Shown: positions 42,559-52,994, numbered from the stretch's first letter. The stretch: 64,000 bases of DNA from an uncultured Sulfitobacter sp. (GCA_947502265.1 CANMZB010000012.1:83644-147643); one strand, 5' to 3'. Program-made: numbers and translations. Notes: a model not told the origin generated them from the sequence alone.

Positions 42559-45500
42559 ATGAATATCGCGCGCGCTTCGATCGAGAAGCCGATCCTGACG
42601 TGGATTGTCATTCTGGGCTGTCTGTTGGGCGGCCTTTGGGGGTTTGCCTCGTTGGGGCGTCTCGAAGATCCGGCCTTTACCATCAAACAGGCAGTGATTT
42701 CCACAACCTATCCGGGTGCATCGGCAGAAGAGGTGGCACGGGAATTGTCCGAGCCGCTCGAATCCGCAATCCAGCAGATGGGGGAAATCGACACCATCAC
42801 GTCGGTGAACCAGCCGGGCCAGTCGCTGATCGAGATCGAAATCAAATCGACCTACGACGGCAGCGAACTACCGGAAATCTGGACCAAACTGCGTGCCAAG
42901 GTCCGTGATGCGGCGCGCGGCTTGCCGCCCGGTGCCGGGGAGCCGTTTGTCAATGACGGCTTTGGCGATGTGTTCGGCCTGTACTATGCGGTGACTGCGC
43001 CGGGATATTCGGATGCCGAAATCCATCACCTTGCCACATGGCTCCGGCGCGAACTGCTGGCCGTTGATGGCGTGGCGGATGTCGAACTGTCGGGCCTGCC
43101 GCAGGAGGCAATTTTTGTGGAGCCCGAACTTGCCTTGACGGTTGCGCAGAACGTGCCGCCCATGGCATTTGTGGGGGCGTTGTCGTCCGCAGATTCCGAA
43201 GTGCCTGCGGGGTCAGTTGACAAAACCGGTCAACGTACGTTGATCGAGGCACCGGCAGGATCAGACAGCGTTTCCGATATCTCGGGGCTGTCAATCGGGG
43301 TTGGGGGTGACCTGCTTAACCTTTACGATGTTGCGCAGGTGCATCGCGGACGGGTCGATCATCCTTCGCTGATTTTGCGCCATGACGGCGCTGAGGCGTT
43401 CAGCTTTGGTGTGGCCGGCCTTGCCACCGATAATATCGTCGAGGTCGGGCACCGTGTCGATGCGCGGCTGGACGCTCTGTTTGCGGAAATCCCCGAGGGG
43501 GTGACGCTTAACCCGATCTATCAGCAGCATGTGGTGGTCGAGGAGGCATCGAACGCTTTCCTTGTTAATCTCGCGATGTCGGTGGGCATTGTTGTCGGGG
43601 TGCTGGCGTTGTTCATGGGCTGGCGCGCGTCGGTCGTGGTGGGGGCGACGCTGTTGCTGACTGTGGTCGGCACGTTGTTCTTCATGGCTATTTTCGCCAT
43701 CGAAATGGAGCGTATCTCGCTGGGGGCGTTGATTATCGCGATGGGGATGCTGGTGGACAACGCCATCGTGGTCGCCGAAGGTATGCAGATTGCGATGCAG
43801 GGCGGGCAATCCTCAAAGCGGGCTGCACAGGAAACGGCTGGCAAGACGCAAATCCCGCTTTTGGGGGCCACGGTGATCGGCATCATGGCCTTTGCGGGGA
43901 TTGGTTTAAGTCCGGACGCCACGGGCGAATTCCTGTTCTCTCTTTTTGCGGTCATTGGCATTTCTTTGCTGCTCAGCTGGGTACTGGCAATCACCGTGAC
44001 ACCCTTGTTGGGGCATTACCTTTTCAAACGGGGTACGGCGGGGGGCGCAGGCGCCTATGACGGGCGGCTCTTTCGGGCGTATGCCGCCACCCTGCGCGGC
44101 GCGATCAAGGCGCGCTGGCTGGTGGTTGCGGCGCTGATCGGGATCACGGTCGTCTGTTTCATGGGCTTTGGACAGATCCGGCAACAGTTCTTCCCGAACT
44201 CCAATACGCCACTGTTCTTTGTTCACTACAAACTGCCGCAGGGCAGCACGATCCATCAAACCTCCCAAGACCTCGCGGTGATCGAGGACTGGCTGTCGCA
44301 GCGCGATGATGTGATCTCATACACCTCCTATGCCGGTCAGGGCGCGACCCGCTTTATGCTGACCTATTCCGCCGAAAAGCCGAACCCGAGCTATGGCCAC
44401 ATGATCATCCGGACGGCGCACCTTGACAATATTCCTGCCTTGCGCGCCGAACTGCAAACCTTTGGCCGCGATGCGTTGCCGCAAGGTGAGTTTCGTACGA
44501 AGCGGTTGGTTTTTGGCCCCGGCGGCGGAGATCCGGTCGAACTGCGCGTTTCGGGGTCCGATCCGGATGTTTTGCGGGTGCTGGGGGACCAGGTGATAAA
44601 AGTGATGCATGACGCATCGCCCAATATTCTCGATGCCCGCACCAACTGGCGCGAGCCGGAACTGGTGCTGCGGCCCGTCTATGCGACCGACCGTGCGCAA
44701 AGCGCGGGCATCAGCCGGGACGATGTGGCCAACACACTGAGCTTTGCGACCGATGGCATTACCGGCGGCGTCTACCGCGAGGAGGAGCGATTGATCCCGA
44801 TCGTCGTGCGACTGCCGCGCGATGCCACCAGCGACCTGCGCGACCAGCCGGTGTGGTCCGAAACCGGACAGCACTTCCTGCCAATCGAACAGGTGATCGA
44901 CGGTCTCGATTATGAGGTGCAAAACACGCTTGTTCACCGCCGCGACCGGGTTGCAACGCTGACGGTCGGTGCCGACATCCCCACAGACCGCACAGCAGCC
45001 GAGGTGTTCGACCAGATCCGCGCTGCGGTCGAGGCGATAGATGTTCCGCCGGGCTATGCGCTTGACTGGGGCGGCGAATACGAAAGCTCGACCGACGCGC
45101 AGGCAAGCCTGAACCAGCAGTTGCCGTTAAGTTTGCTGGTGATGGTGCTGATCTCGGTACTGTTGTTCAACGCGCTCAGGCAACCGCTGATCATCTGGCT
45201 TTTGGTGCCGATGTCGGTGAACGGCGTGGCAATCGGCCTGCTCTGGACCGGATTACCGTTCAGCTTTACAGCGCTTCTTGGCCTGTTGTCCCTGTCGGGG
45301 ATGCTGATCAAAAACGGCATCGTGCTGGTCGAGGAAATCGACCTTGTGCGCGCCGAGGGGGTGGAACTGCACGAGGCCATCATCACGGCCTGCGTATCGC
45401 GCCTGCGTCCTGTCGTGCTGGCGGCTGCAACGACAATCCTCGGAATGCTGCCGCTGCTTGGTGATGCGTTCTTTGTGTCGATGGCGGTCACCATCATGGG

Positions 45501-45609
45501 CGGTCTCGCCTTCGCGAGCGTGCTGACTCTGATCGCGGCGCCGGTGTTCTACTATCTGTTCTTCGCCCGCTCGGAAGCGCGGGCGCGCTCTGGACTCAGC
45601 CCCGCCTAA
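42559..45609 (+). CDS. RND family efflux transporter permease
   Basis: A protein of 1016 residues with the AcrB/HAE1-like layout: 12 membrane helices and two large periplasmic loops. Helix 4 reads MGMLVDNAIVVAEG, with one conserved aspartate in the proton relay where AcrB has two. Helix 10 reads SGMLIKNGIVLVEE with the relay lysine. It exports toxic or amphiphilic compounds with a proton gradient. The gene follows the adaptor by 12 bp. Substrates cannot be predicted. Confidence 0.94.
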   Translation: MNIARASIEKPILTWIVILGCLLGGLWGFASLGRLEDPAFTIKQAVISTTYPGASAEEVARELSEPLESAIQQMGEIDTITSVNQPGQSLIEIEIKSTYDGSELPEIWTKLRAKVRDAARGLPPGAGEPFVNDGFGDVFGLYYAVTAPGYSDAEIHHLATWLRRELLAVDGVADVELSGLPQEAIFVEPELALTVAQNVPPMAFVGALSSADSEVPAGSVDKTGQRTLIEAPAGSDSVSDISGLSIGVGGDLLNLYDVAQVHRGRVDHPSLILRHDGAEAFSFGVAGLATDNIVEVGHRVDARLDALFAEIPEGVTLNPIYQQHVVVEEASNAFLVNLAMSVGIVVGVLALFMGWRASVVVGATLLLTVVGTLFFMAIFAIEMERISLGALIIAMGMLVDNAIVVAEGMQIAMQGGQSSKRAAQETAGKTQIPLLGATVIGIMAFAGIGLSPDATGEFLFSLFAVIGISLLLSWVLAITVTPLLGHYLFKRGTAGGAGAYDGRLFRAYAATLRGAIKARWLVVAALIGITVVCFMGFGQIRQQFFPNSNTPLFFVHYKLPQGSTIHQTSQDLAVIEDWLSQRDDVISYTSYAGQGATRFMLTYSAEKPNPSYGHMIIRTAHLDNIPALRAELQTFGRDALPQGEFRTKRLVFGPGGGDPVELRVSGSDPDVLRVLGDQVIKVMHDASPNILDARTNWREPELVLRPVYATDRAQSAGISRDDVANTLSFATDGITGGVYREEERLIPIVVRLPRDATSDLRDQPVWSETGQHFLPIEQVIDGLDYEVQNTLVHRRDRVATLTVGADIPTDRTAAEVFDQIRAAVEAIDVPPGYALDWGGEYESSTDAQASLNQQLPLSLLVMVLISVLLFNALRQPLIIWLLVPMSVNGVAIGLLWTGLPFSFTALLGLLSLSGMLIKNGIVLVEEIDLVRAEGVELHEAIITACVSRLRPVVLAAATTILGMLPLLGDAFFVSMAVTIMGGLAFASVLTLIAAPVFYYLFFARSEARARSGLSPA

Positions 45610-45622
45610 GCTGCCCCCTCTT

Positions 45623-45997
45623 CTACGGTGTGGCGGTCTTCAACCACGTTTCTGCCGCCTCGACATCATCAAGCTCGAAGCTTTTGATGTCGAGGCCGGG
45701 AAAAAGTGCCCCTTCGACTGTGGCGGCTTTTCTAAGCCAGCTGGAATCGCTCAGCACTGCGCATTTATCGAACTTGGCCAGCAGTCCGAACAGCTTTGGC
45801 AGGCGCGCCATTTCCACCCCGATTGCGGCAAGAGTCGGCAGTGAAAAATCGGAGATCGTATAAAGCATCTGCCCCTCACGGATGTCTTCGGATTGCGCGA
45901 TCAGATCGTCCAATGCTGTGCGCATGGCGTCTGCGTCAATGCTGCCGCTTATTGCAATGTCCAGCCGGTTGGCGGACTTCCTTGTGATCTTGAACAT
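45623..45997 (-). CDS. STAS/SEC14-like protein (SpoIIAA-like family)
   Basis: A protein of 124 residues of the SpoIIAA-like family: GSIDADAMRTALDDLI, followed by MLYTISDFSLPTLAAIGVE and a C-terminal ELDDVEAAETWLKT. Members are small cytosolic alpha/beta proteins of unknown role. It converges on the RND gene with 13 bp between, and is divergent from edd; the 261-bp gap to edd carries a LacI-type operator candidate. Confidence 0.82.
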   Translation of the reverse strand: MFKITRKSANRLDIAISGSIDADAMRTALDDLIAQSEDIREGQMLYTISDFSLPTLAAIGVEMARLPKLFGLLAKFDKCAVLSDSSWLRKAATVEGALFPGLDIKSFELDDVEAAETWLKTATP

Positions 45998-46207
45998 GTC
46001 GGGCCTCCTGATTTTTATTATACCATCGTTGATTTATCGCGTGTGTTGGTGATTTCAATCAACGGCAGGCAGGGTGCATTGTAAATGCAGGAGGCGTCGA
46101 AAGGGTATTCCAATGACGTGCGGTTTTTCTGTTGTGCTTGAACGGGGTTTGCTGCTGCTGCTGCGGAATTCTTTGTTAGGCTTTCCATTTTCGCGAACGC
46201 TGGTAAG

Positions 46208-46219
46208 GTTAGCGCTACC
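46208..46219. promoter_or_regulatory. LacI-type operator candidate upstream of edd-eda
   Basis: GTTAGC-GCTACC is a near-perfect 12-bp palindrome (one mismatch against GTTAGC-GCTAAC), 39 bp before the edd start. Sugar-acid regulators of the LacI/GntR group in alphaproteobacteria use operators of this form. No LacI gene is in the window. Confidence 0.45.
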
Positions 46220-46258
46220 GAAATCTGTATGTTGCCTGTTCAGCAGATAGGATGACCC

Positions 46259-48067
46259 ATGGCCCTGAACCAAACGCTTGTTGAAGTCACTCAACGTATC
46301 ATCGCGCGCAGCGAGACGTCGCGCGCCAGCTATCTGGAACGGATGCAGGCCGCGCGCGACAAGGGACCGAACCGCGGGCATCTGTCGTGCAGCGGCCAGG
46401 CACACGCCTTTGCGGCGGCGGGGCCGGATCAGGGTGCCCTTGCCACAGGGCAAGGCGGTAACCTTGGCATCGTGACGGCCTACAACGATATGCTGTCGGC
46501 GCATCAGCCGTTTGAGCGATTTCCGGCGCTTATCCGCGAGGCTGTGCGCGCGGATGGCAATACGGCCCAAGTCGCGGGCGGCGTGCCTGCCATGTGCGAT
46601 GGCGTGACCCAAGGTGAGGCGGGGATGGAACTGAGCCTGTTTTCGCGCGACGTGATCGCGATGGCGGCAGGCGTGGCGTTGAGTCACAACACCTTTGACG
46701 CCGCAGTGTTTCTGGGCGTGTGTGACAAAATCGTGCCGGGGCTTGTGATTGGCGCACAGGTGTTCGGCCACCTGCCAGCTGTGTTTATTCCCGCAGGCCC
46801 GATGACCAGCGGTCTGGCAAACGACGAAAAAGCAAAGGTGCGCCAGCAGTTTGCCGCGGGCGAATGCAGCCGCGACGAATTGATGAAGGCCGAGATGGCG
46901 GCGTATCACAGTCCTGGCACCTGCACGTTCTACGGCACGGCCAACACAAACCAGATGTTGATGGAGTTCATGGGCCTGCACCTGCCCGCAACCAGTTTTA
47001 TTAATCCCGGCACTGAAATGCGCGATGCGCTCACGGTGGAGAGCGCGCGGCGGGCGCTGTCGATGTCCGATCTGGGGGGTAAATATACGCCGGTTTGCGA
47101 TATACTGACAGAGAAAGCCTTTGTTAACGGGATGGTCGGGTTGATGGCGACCGGTGGCTCGACCAATCTGCTTATCCATCTGGTCGCGATGGCGCGGGCC
47201 GGGGGCATCGTGCTGGACTGGCAGGATTTCTCGGACATCTCCGATCTGGTGCCGCTGATGGCGCGGGTTTATCCGAACGGTCTGGCGGATGTGAACCATT
47301 TTCACGCGGCGGGCGGTTTGGGCTATCTCATCGGACAGCTTCTGGACGCGGGTCTTTTGCATCCTGACACGCAAACCGTCGCGGGAAAGGGTCTTGAGCA
47401 TTATACCCGAGAGCCGTTTTTGGAGGGGGGCAACGTCGCATGGCGGGCAGGCACCAAAGAGAGTCTGAACCACGCCATTCTGCGCCCTGTCTCCGATCCG
47501 TTCCAGAAGACCGGCGGGCTAAAGCGGCTCTCCGGTTCTTTGGGACATGGTGTGATGAAAGTCTCTGCCGTCGCGCCCGAGCATCATGTTATCGAGGCAC
47601 CGGTGCGCGTTTTCCACGATCAGGACGCGGCCAAGGCGGCGTTCAAGGCGGGCGAATTGACGGGCGACGTGATCATCGTTGTCCGGTTTCAGGGGCCAAA
47701 AGCCAACGGTATGCCGGAACTGCACAGCCTCACGCCGATGCTGGGCATCTTGCAGGGGCGCGGGCAACAGGTGGCGCTTGTCACCGATGGCCGCATGTCC
47801 GGTGCCTCGGGAAAGGTGCCGGCGGCGATCCATGTCTGCCCCGAGGCGCTGGATGGCGGGCCGATCGCCAAGCTACGTAACGGGGATGTGTTGCGCGTGG
47901 ATGCGACGACCGGTACGCTCGATATCCTGAGCCAGGGCGTGCTTGAGCGCGATGCTGTTACCGCTGATCTTTCACACAATCACGTTGGCACAGGACGTGA
48001 GCTTTTTGCGCCGTTTCGCGCTGCTGTCGGTGCGGCCGAAAGCGGTGCCAGCGTTTTCTGGAGCTGA
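46259..48067 (+). CDS. edd: 6-phosphogluconate dehydratase
   Basis: A protein of 602 residues of the IlvD/Edd family. Seen are [72 protein letters not shown] and [19 protein letters not shown], giving the cysteines for the 4Fe-4S cluster. It dehydrates 6-phosphogluconate to KDPG in the Entner-Doudoroff pathway. The eda gene follows 4 bp later. The length is as for E. coli Edd (603). Confidence 0.96.
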   Translation: MALNQTLVEVTQRIIARSETSRASYLERMQAARDKGPNRGHLSCSGQAHAFAAAGPDQGALATGQGGNLGIVTAYNDMLSAHQPFERFPALIREAVRADGNTAQVAGGVPAMCDGVTQGEAGMELSLFSRDVIAMAAGVALSHNTFDAAVFLGVCDKIVPGLVIGAQVFGHLPAVFIPAGPMTSGLANDEKAKVRQQFAAGECSRDELMKAEMAAYHSPGTCTFYGTANTNQMLMEFMGLHLPATSFINPGTEMRDALTVESARRALSMSDLGGKYTPVCDILTEKAFVNGMVGLMATGGSTNLLIHLVAMARAGGIVLDWQDFSDISDLVPLMARVYPNGLADVNHFHAAGGLGYLIGQLLDAGLLHPDTQTVAGKGLEHYTREPFLEGGNVAWRAGTKESLNHAILRPVSDPFQKTGGLKRLSGSLGHGVMKVSAVAPEHHVIEAPVRVFHDQDAAKAAFKAGELTGDVIIVVRFQGPKANGMPELHSLTPMLGILQGRGQQVALVTDGRMSGASGKVPAAIHVCPEALDGGPIAKLRNGDVLRVDATTGTLDILSQGVLERDAVTADLSHNHVGTGRELFAPFRAAVGAAESGASVFWS

Positions 48068-48071
48068 CCTT

Positions 48072-48722
48072 ATGACCCATACTGCCTCCGCCTACATCCG
48101 CCAGCTTGCTGGCCTTGCGCCGATTATTCCGGTGCTTGTGGTGGATCACGTCGAACACGCAGAGCCGCTGGCGCGCGCGCTGGTGGCGGGGGGATTGCCG
48201 GTGCTGGAAGTCACGCTGCGCACGGAATGCGCTCTTGAGGTCATCACCGCGATGTGTCGTGTCGAGGGCGCGTATGTTGGTGCAGGGACGCTGGTCACGC
48301 CTGACGATGTGAGCGCTGCGGTGGCCGCTGGTGCGACGTTTGGCGTTTCTCCGGGGGCGCCGGATGCGTTGATCGGGGCGTGCGCCCAAGCGGGACTGCC
48401 GTTTCTGCCCGGAGCGGCCACGGCAACAGAGGCGATGCGACTTCATGCGATGGGGTTTGATATCCTCAAATTTTTCCCCGCCGAGGGAGCGGGCGGCATC
48501 ACCACGCTCAAAGGTTTTGGCGGGCCATTGCCTGACATCTCTTTTTGCCCGACCGGCGGCGTAAGCCCGCAAAACGCTCAAGACTACCTGTCGCTGCCCA
48601 ATGTCGTTTGCGCGGGCGGCAGCTGGATTGCGCCCGCCGATATGGTCGCGGCACAGAAATGGGACGAGATCGAAGCCCGCGCGCGCGCCGCGACCAAGCT
48701 GCGCAGCCATGCCATTGTGTAA
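48072..48722 (+). CDS. eda: KDPG aldolase
   Basis: A protein of 216 residues. Class I aldolase motifs include VLEVTLRTECALEVI (catalytic Glu), VGAGTLVTPDDV, and the Schiff-base lysine in ILKFFPAEGAGG, with PTGGVSPQNA for phosphate binding. It splits KDPG into pyruvate and glyceraldehyde 3-phosphate. The ATG at 48072 is used; the frame is open upstream but lies inside edd. Together with edd it completes the Entner-Doudoroff branch. Confidence 0.95.
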   Translation: MTHTASAYIRQLAGLAPIIPVLVVDHVEHAEPLARALVAGGLPVLEVTLRTECALEVITAMCRVEGAYVGAGTLVTPDDVSAAVAAGATFGVSPGAPDALIGACAQAGLPFLPGAATATEAMRLHAMGFDILKFFPAEGAGGITTLKGFGGPLPDISFCPTGGVSPQNAQDYLSLPNVVCAGGSWIAPADMVAAQKWDEIEARARAATKLRSHAIV

Positions 48723-48813
48723 ACTCTGATGACAATTCCGGCCCCGACCGGCAGGACTGTTGCTTTGTGAATTAATATTGCGACTTGTGTCAACCATCTG
48801 ATAATGTGCCCAT

Positions 48814-49275
48814 ATGCACTCTATGAAGCGTCCTGAAACTCCGCCCTTGCGCCGTACCGTGCGTTCCTTGCCGATTGCTTTGTTGCGTGCACGCGAAACG
48901 GTAATGGGGCCGGTGCGTGACATGCTGGCCGGTAGCCCCGTGAACGAGCAAAAATGGCGCGTTCTGCGGGTTCTCGACGAGGGCGGTCCGCAAGATCAGA
49001 ACACAATCGCGCGGGCGGCATCACTGCTGCTGCCCAGCCTCACGCGGATTTTGCGCGTGATGGAGGATGACGGAATGATCTCGCGCGAGGAAGATCCGGG
49101 TGACCGCCGCCGCAGCATCGTGCGGATCAAAGGGCCGGGTCGCGCGATCCTTGAAAACTACGGGCAGCAGGCGGCAGCACTTGTGGACAGATTGCGCGCG
49201 GAGTTCGGCGAGGCAAAGCTGGAACAGCTTCTGGATCTGCTTGACGAGCTGCAAGCGCTTGATCTGTCGCGTTAG
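48814..49275 (+). CDS. hpaR: MarR family regulator, HpaR-like
   Basis: A protein of 153 residues. The N-terminus RSLPIALLRARETVMGPVRDML and NEQKWRVLRVLDEGGPQDQNTIAR are typical of HpaR, the repressor of homoprotocatechuate catabolism. The wing reads REEDPGDRRRSIVRI. No hpa catabolic genes are seen around it, so the name reflects similarity only. The ATG at 48814 lacks a clear Shine-Dalgarno; ATG at 48823 is an alternative. Confidence 0.82.
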   Translation: MHSMKRPETPPLRRTVRSLPIALLRARETVMGPVRDMLAGSPVNEQKWRVLRVLDEGGPQDQNTIARAASLLLPSLTRILRVMEDDGMISREEDPGDRRRSIVRIKGPGRAILENYGQQAAALVDRLRAEFGEAKLEQLLDLLDELQALDLSR

Positions 49276-49499
49276 ACCGCCCGCGGCTTAGGGCGTGTTG
49301 TATTTAGTTGGTTTCGTAACCGGTGGCATCGAAAAGCTGTGGCGTTGTGCGCCGGAAGGTGCGCGATATGGAACGGATGGTGGGCCGTCCTGCTTTTGGG
49401 GTCGCACTGCGGCGGCGCGGTTTTTTGCGCCGTCGAGAATGCAGGGCAGGTCATCATCTTTTGCAACGCACAGCCTTTGCGTCTTACCGTACCGCCCGG

Positions 49500-49545
49500 C
49501 AAATCCTCATAGAGGATTTGGGCACAAACTTTCTGCGAAAGTTTG
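49500..49545. repeat. Twin perfect hairpins upstream of trpB
   Basis: Two adjacent 9-bp perfect inverted repeats, each with a 3-base loop: CAAATCCTC-ATA-GAGGATTTG (49500-49520) and CAAACTTTC-TGC-GAAAGTTTG (49525-49545). They lie 110 bp before the trpB start. No T-tract follows either, so they are not standard terminators. They may be DNA-binding sites, an mRNA stabiliser, or an intergenic repeat. The rest of the 379-bp gap (49276-49654) shows no gene. Confidence 0.7.
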
Positions 49546-49654
49546 CCTGCACTGCCCGTATATGTTGCACTTGCGCGGTTGATGCCTTCTTTACCATCCG
49601 CTTGCCGGAGGATATTGCTGGACACGACCAAGATTTCCCGGAGGAACACGTGCG

Positions 49655-50887
49655 ATGGCAAACGATCTGTTCAACAGCTTCATGACAGGCCCGGATGAAA
49701 ACGGCCGCTTCGGTGATTTCGGAGGCCGCTTTGTTTCCGAAACCCTGATGCCGCTGATCCTCGAGCTTCAGAACGAATACGATAAGGCAAAGACCGACGA
49801 CACCTTTTGGGCCGAGATGGACGATCTGTGGGAGCATTATGTCGGCCGCCCCAGCCCGCTCTATTTCGCCGAACGGCTGACTGACGAGTTGGGCGGTGCC
49901 AAGGTTTATATGAAGCGTGACGAGTTGAACCACACCGGCGCGCATAAGATCAATAACGTCCTGGGCCAGATTATCCTTGCCCGCCGCATGGGTAAAAAGC
50001 GCATCATCGCAGAAACCGGCGCGGGGCAGCACGGTGTGGCGACCGCCACTGTCTGTGCGAAGTTCGGTCTGAAATGCGTTGTCTATATGGGCGCGCATGA
50101 TGTCGAACGTCAGGCACCCAATGTGTTCCGTATGCGTCTTCTGGGGGCAGAGGTAATTCCGGTAACCTCCGGGCGCGGGACGCTCAAGGATGCGATGAAC
50201 GACGCGCTGCGCGATTGGGTAACCAACGTACGCGATACTTTCTATTGCATCGGCACTGTGGCGGGGCCGCATCCCTATCCCGCGATGGTCCGTGATTTTC
50301 AAAGCATCATCGGCAAGGAGGTCCGCACGCAGATGGACCGCGCCGAAGGCCGTTTGCCGGATACATTGATTGCGGCGATCGGTGGCGGTTCCAACGCGAT
50401 GGGCCTTTTCTATCCTTTTCTCGATGACAAAGAGGTGAACATCATCGGAGTCGAAGCGGGCGGCAAAGGCGTCAACGCCAAGATGGAGCATTGCGCCTCT
50501 CTCGCAGGGGGGCGCCCCGGTGTGCTGCACGGCAACCGGACGTATCTGTTGCAGGACGACGATGGCCAGATCCTCGAAGGGTTTTCGATTTCCGCAGGGC
50601 TTGATTACCCCGGTGTCGGGCCGGAGCATGCATGGCTGCACGATATCGGCCGCGCGCAATATGTTTCGATCACCGACAAGGAAGCGCTGGCGGCATTTCA
50701 AAAGTGCTGTGAACTGGAAGGGATCATCCCCGCGCTTGAGCCGTCCCATGCGCTTGCCCATGTGATGAAGATCGCGCCGGATTTGCCGAAAGATCACATC
50801 ATCTGCATGAACATGTGCGGGCGGGGCGACAAGGACATCTTTACCGTCGCACGCGCACTTGGCTTCGAGATGGGCGAGTTCGCCTGA
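49655..50887 (+). CDS. trpB: Tryptophan synthase beta subunit
   Basis: A protein of 410 residues. [15 protein letters not shown], the PLP lysine in [34 protein letters not shown] and EPSHALAH are intact. It condenses indole from TrpA with serine to tryptophan. trpA lies 8 kb away on the opposite strand, so this is not a trp operon; trpF is absent from the window. GGAGG lies 13 bp before the ATG. The upstream region carries twin hairpins, but no leader peptide with tryptophan codons is visible. Confidence 0.97.
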   Translation: MANDLFNSFMTGPDENGRFGDFGGRFVSETLMPLILELQNEYDKAKTDDTFWAEMDDLWEHYVGRPSPLYFAERLTDELGGAKVYMKRDELNHTGAHKINNVLGQIILARRMGKKRIIAETGAGQHGVATATVCAKFGLKCVVYMGAHDVERQAPNVFRMRLLGAEVIPVTSGRGTLKDAMNDALRDWVTNVRDTFYCIGTVAGPHPYPAMVRDFQSIIGKEVRTQMDRAEGRLPDTLIAAIGGGSNAMGLFYPFLDDKEVNIIGVEAGGKGVNAKMEHCASLAGGRPGVLHGNRTYLLQDDDGQILEGFSISAGLDYPGVGPEHAWLHDIGRAQYVSITDKEALAAFQKCCELEGIIPALEPSHALAHVMKIAPDLPKDHIICMNMCGRGDKDIFTVARALGFEMGEFA

Positions 50888-50898
50888 GACATGCGCGC

Positions 50899-51350
50899 CT
50901 AGCGGGTCAATTCCAGAATGTCGAAATTGCTCCCGGTTACAGGGGCGGGAAACCTCGGGCGGGCGCGTGTTCCTGACACGCGTTCGAACACCACGATATG
51001 TGGTGTGATGCTGTCAGCACCGCGAAAGTCGGGGCCTCAGGCATATCCAACGCCCGGATAAATCGCGCGCCCGTTGTGGGTGTTGATGCGGCCCGACGTG
51101 CGCTGCGATCCGGTGAGCTTTTCAAGCTGCACTCCGGACATGTCTATCGTCATCCGGCAGTTGAAACTGGTGTAGACCACCAGTTGCGCCAACCCGCTTT
51201 GTTTAATCGTACGACAGGCCCGGTCCTTTTGCAGGCCCCGCGTCGGTTACACCCTGCGCCAAAAAGCGTCGGGAAGCGCTGCTGATCGAACCGAGCCGCG
51301 CCTGCTCGTGCGGGCGGATCGTCTGCGCACTGGCGGTCGAAGCGAAGGGC
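50899..51350 (-). pseudogene. Remnant of a small secreted protein gene (frameshift and in-frame TGA)
   Basis: Protein-like sequence runs across three pieces. The first looks like the end of a signal peptide (FASTASAQT) and continues to PGLSYD. A frameshift near 51205 leads to SGLAQLVVYTSFNCRMT...NTHNGRAIYPGVGYA, then a TGA at 51037-51039, and the same frame resumes GPDFRGADSITPHIVVFER to a TAG at 50899. The start is missing at the DUF2237 gene. I do not recognise the family. Because the genome decodes UGA as Sec, the TGA could in principle be Sec, but the upstream frameshift makes decay more likely. An alternative is a live 51-residue frame from TTG 51192. Confidence 0.4.
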
Positions 51351-51357
51351 GCTCGCT

Positions 51358-51738
51358 TTATACCCCCACATCCTGCGCATAGGCGCGCAACACGTTCAGG
51401 GGGACCACTTCCAGCGCGCGTATATGCGTCGCGGCAAGGTTCACCTGCGGCGCACAGCCTTCTTCGGCGGCTTGCATGAACCGGCCGGCACACAAACACC
51501 AGCTGTCGCCGGGGCTCAGCCCGATAAACCCGAAGGCGGGCTGCGGGGTGGAAAGGTCGTTGCCCACATATTTCGAGTACGCCAGAAACTCTGCCGTCAT
51601 TACCACACATACGGTATGGCTGCCCTGATCTGCCGCGCAGGTGTTGCAATGCCCGTCGCGGAAAAAACCGGTTACAGGATCGCTGCCACAAAGTGCCAGC
51701 GGCCCGCCTTCGACATTGATGCTTTCATCAGGTTCCAT
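51358..51738 (-). CDS. DUF2237 family protein
   Basis: A protein of 126 residues. The pattern GGPLALCGSDPVTGFFRDGHCNTCAADQGSHTVCVVMTAEFLAYSKYVGNDLSTP over residues about 11-67 and the later LSPGDSWCLCAGRFMQA are typical of DUF2237. It is cysteine-rich with unknown function; metal binding is possible. GGAGA lies upstream of the ATG. It follows the serine hydrolase gene by 9 bp on the same strand. Confidence 0.9.
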   Translation of the reverse strand: MEPDESINVEGGPLALCGSDPVTGFFRDGHCNTCAADQGSHTVCVVMTAEFLAYSKYVGNDLSTPQPAFGFIGLSPGDSWCLCAGRFMQAAEEGCAPQVNLAATHIRALEVVPLNVLRAYAQDVGV

Positions 51739-51747
51739 CAGGTCTCC

Positions 51748-52911
51748 TTACAGGTTGTTCGAGATGGCGCGGAAAATCGCGACATTCCGGTTAAACACGC
51801 CTTGTTCGCGGAATTTCCGGTCGGCGGCATTGGTGGCAATCACCACGCCCTTGTTACGGTTGATATAGACGTATTGGCCATACACGCCGCGCGCCATGAA
51901 TTCGCCCGCAGGCGCATCTTCGGGGATCCACCATTGAAATCCATAACCAGTTTCGCCTTTGCCAGTCGGTGCCGAGGGTACGGTCGAGGCTGCAACCCAA
52001 TCTTGTGGTATGATTTGCTTTCCATTGTAATATCCGTTTTGCAGAAACATCTGCCCCATGCGGGCATAATCGCGCGTCGTCATGTTGAGCCCGCCCAGAA
52101 CAAACGCGGTGCCAACGCCGTCGGTCACATAGTAGGGCGCGTATTCAAGGCCCATTGGGACGATGATCTTTTCACCCAGCAGATCGGCGATGCTGCGTTT
52201 TGTCGCCCCGCGCACCACCATCGACAGCACATGCGTATCAATCGAGACATATTGCCAATCGGTTCCCGGCTTGGCGAATGTTTCTTGCAACGCGGTGGCG
52301 AAATCATCCATCCGCCCGCCAAGTGCGAGCACACGGCCCATCCGGTTGATGTCGGATTTCGGGTCCAGATAGTCTTCGTCGAAGGTCACGCCGCTGGCCA
52401 TGTTCAACACGTTGCGGATGGTCGCGCCATCGTAGGCACCGCCGCTCAGCGCGGGCGCGTATTGCGTTACGGGATCGTCAATCGAACGGATGTCCCCTTC
52501 ATCAAGTAGAACACCGATCAGCGCCGAAAGATAGCTTTTTGCAACCGACCAACTGATGCGCTTGTCCTCGGCGGCGGTCCCTTTGTAATAGCTTTCATGG
52601 ACGATCTTGCCGTCTTTCAGCACGACCAATGCCGTTACATCGCGCGCGGTGACCCAGTCGGACACACCTGCGGGTAGCGGGGCATCAGGACCATAGGCAA
52701 GCGGTGCCGTCGGGCCGTTGCCACGCGAAACAGGCACGGTGAGGAACGCCGCGTTCATATGGCTGAAGTTGGAAACGATCTTGTCCGGCGCAAACAGCGA
52801 ATTCACGGCCAGCAGGCGGGTGATCTCTTCGCGCTTCCATAGGCCCACCGCAACAGCGGCCAGCACCAGCACCAACAAAATCCGTCCCAGCCATTTTCCG
52901 AATGTGCGCAT
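51748..52911 (-). CDS. Serine hydrolase, beta-lactamase class C/esterase family
   Basis: A protein of 387 residues with an N-terminal membrane anchor (about 8-25: LGRILLVLVLAAVAVGL). The catalytic S-x-x-K lies in SWSVAKSYL near residue 145, and a tyrosine motif follows (YVSIDTH). The C-terminal GVYGQYVYINR resembles the third family motif. It probably acts outside the inner membrane on peptides or esters; a true beta-lactamase is less likely. The ATG at 52911 is chosen because it begins right before the anchor, with AAAAGG upstream. Confidence 0.87.
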   Translation of the reverse strand: MRTFGKWLGRILLVLVLAAVAVGLWKREEITRLLAVNSLFAPDKIVSNFSHMNAAFLTVPVSRGNGPTAPLAYGPDAPLPAGVSDWVTARDVTALVVLKDGKIVHESYYKGTAAEDKRISWSVAKSYLSALIGVLLDEGDIRSIDDPVTQYAPALSGGAYDGATIRNVLNMASGVTFDEDYLDPKSDINRMGRVLALGGRMDDFATALQETFAKPGTDWQYVSIDTHVLSMVVRGATKRSIADLLGEKIIVPMGLEYAPYYVTDGVGTAFVLGGLNMTTRDYARMGQMFLQNGYYNGKQIIPQDWVAASTVPSAPTGKGETGYGFQWWIPEDAPAGEFMARGVYGQYVYINRNKGVVIATNAADRKFREQGVFNRNVAIFRAISNNL

Positions 52912-52994
52912 CTTTGAACCTTTTCCCGATATTCGGGCCAAGTGAATCATGTCCACCCGGCAGGGACCAGCGTATCTTTGTCGCGCGCGGCGGA

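Noticed and set aside
46055..47473. Long minus-strand frame opposite edd
   Set aside because: edd is unambiguous; the antisense frame shows no family motif.
49484..50797. 437-codon minus-strand frame opposite trpB
   Set aside because: trpB is unambiguous on the plus strand; the antisense frame is explained by high GC.
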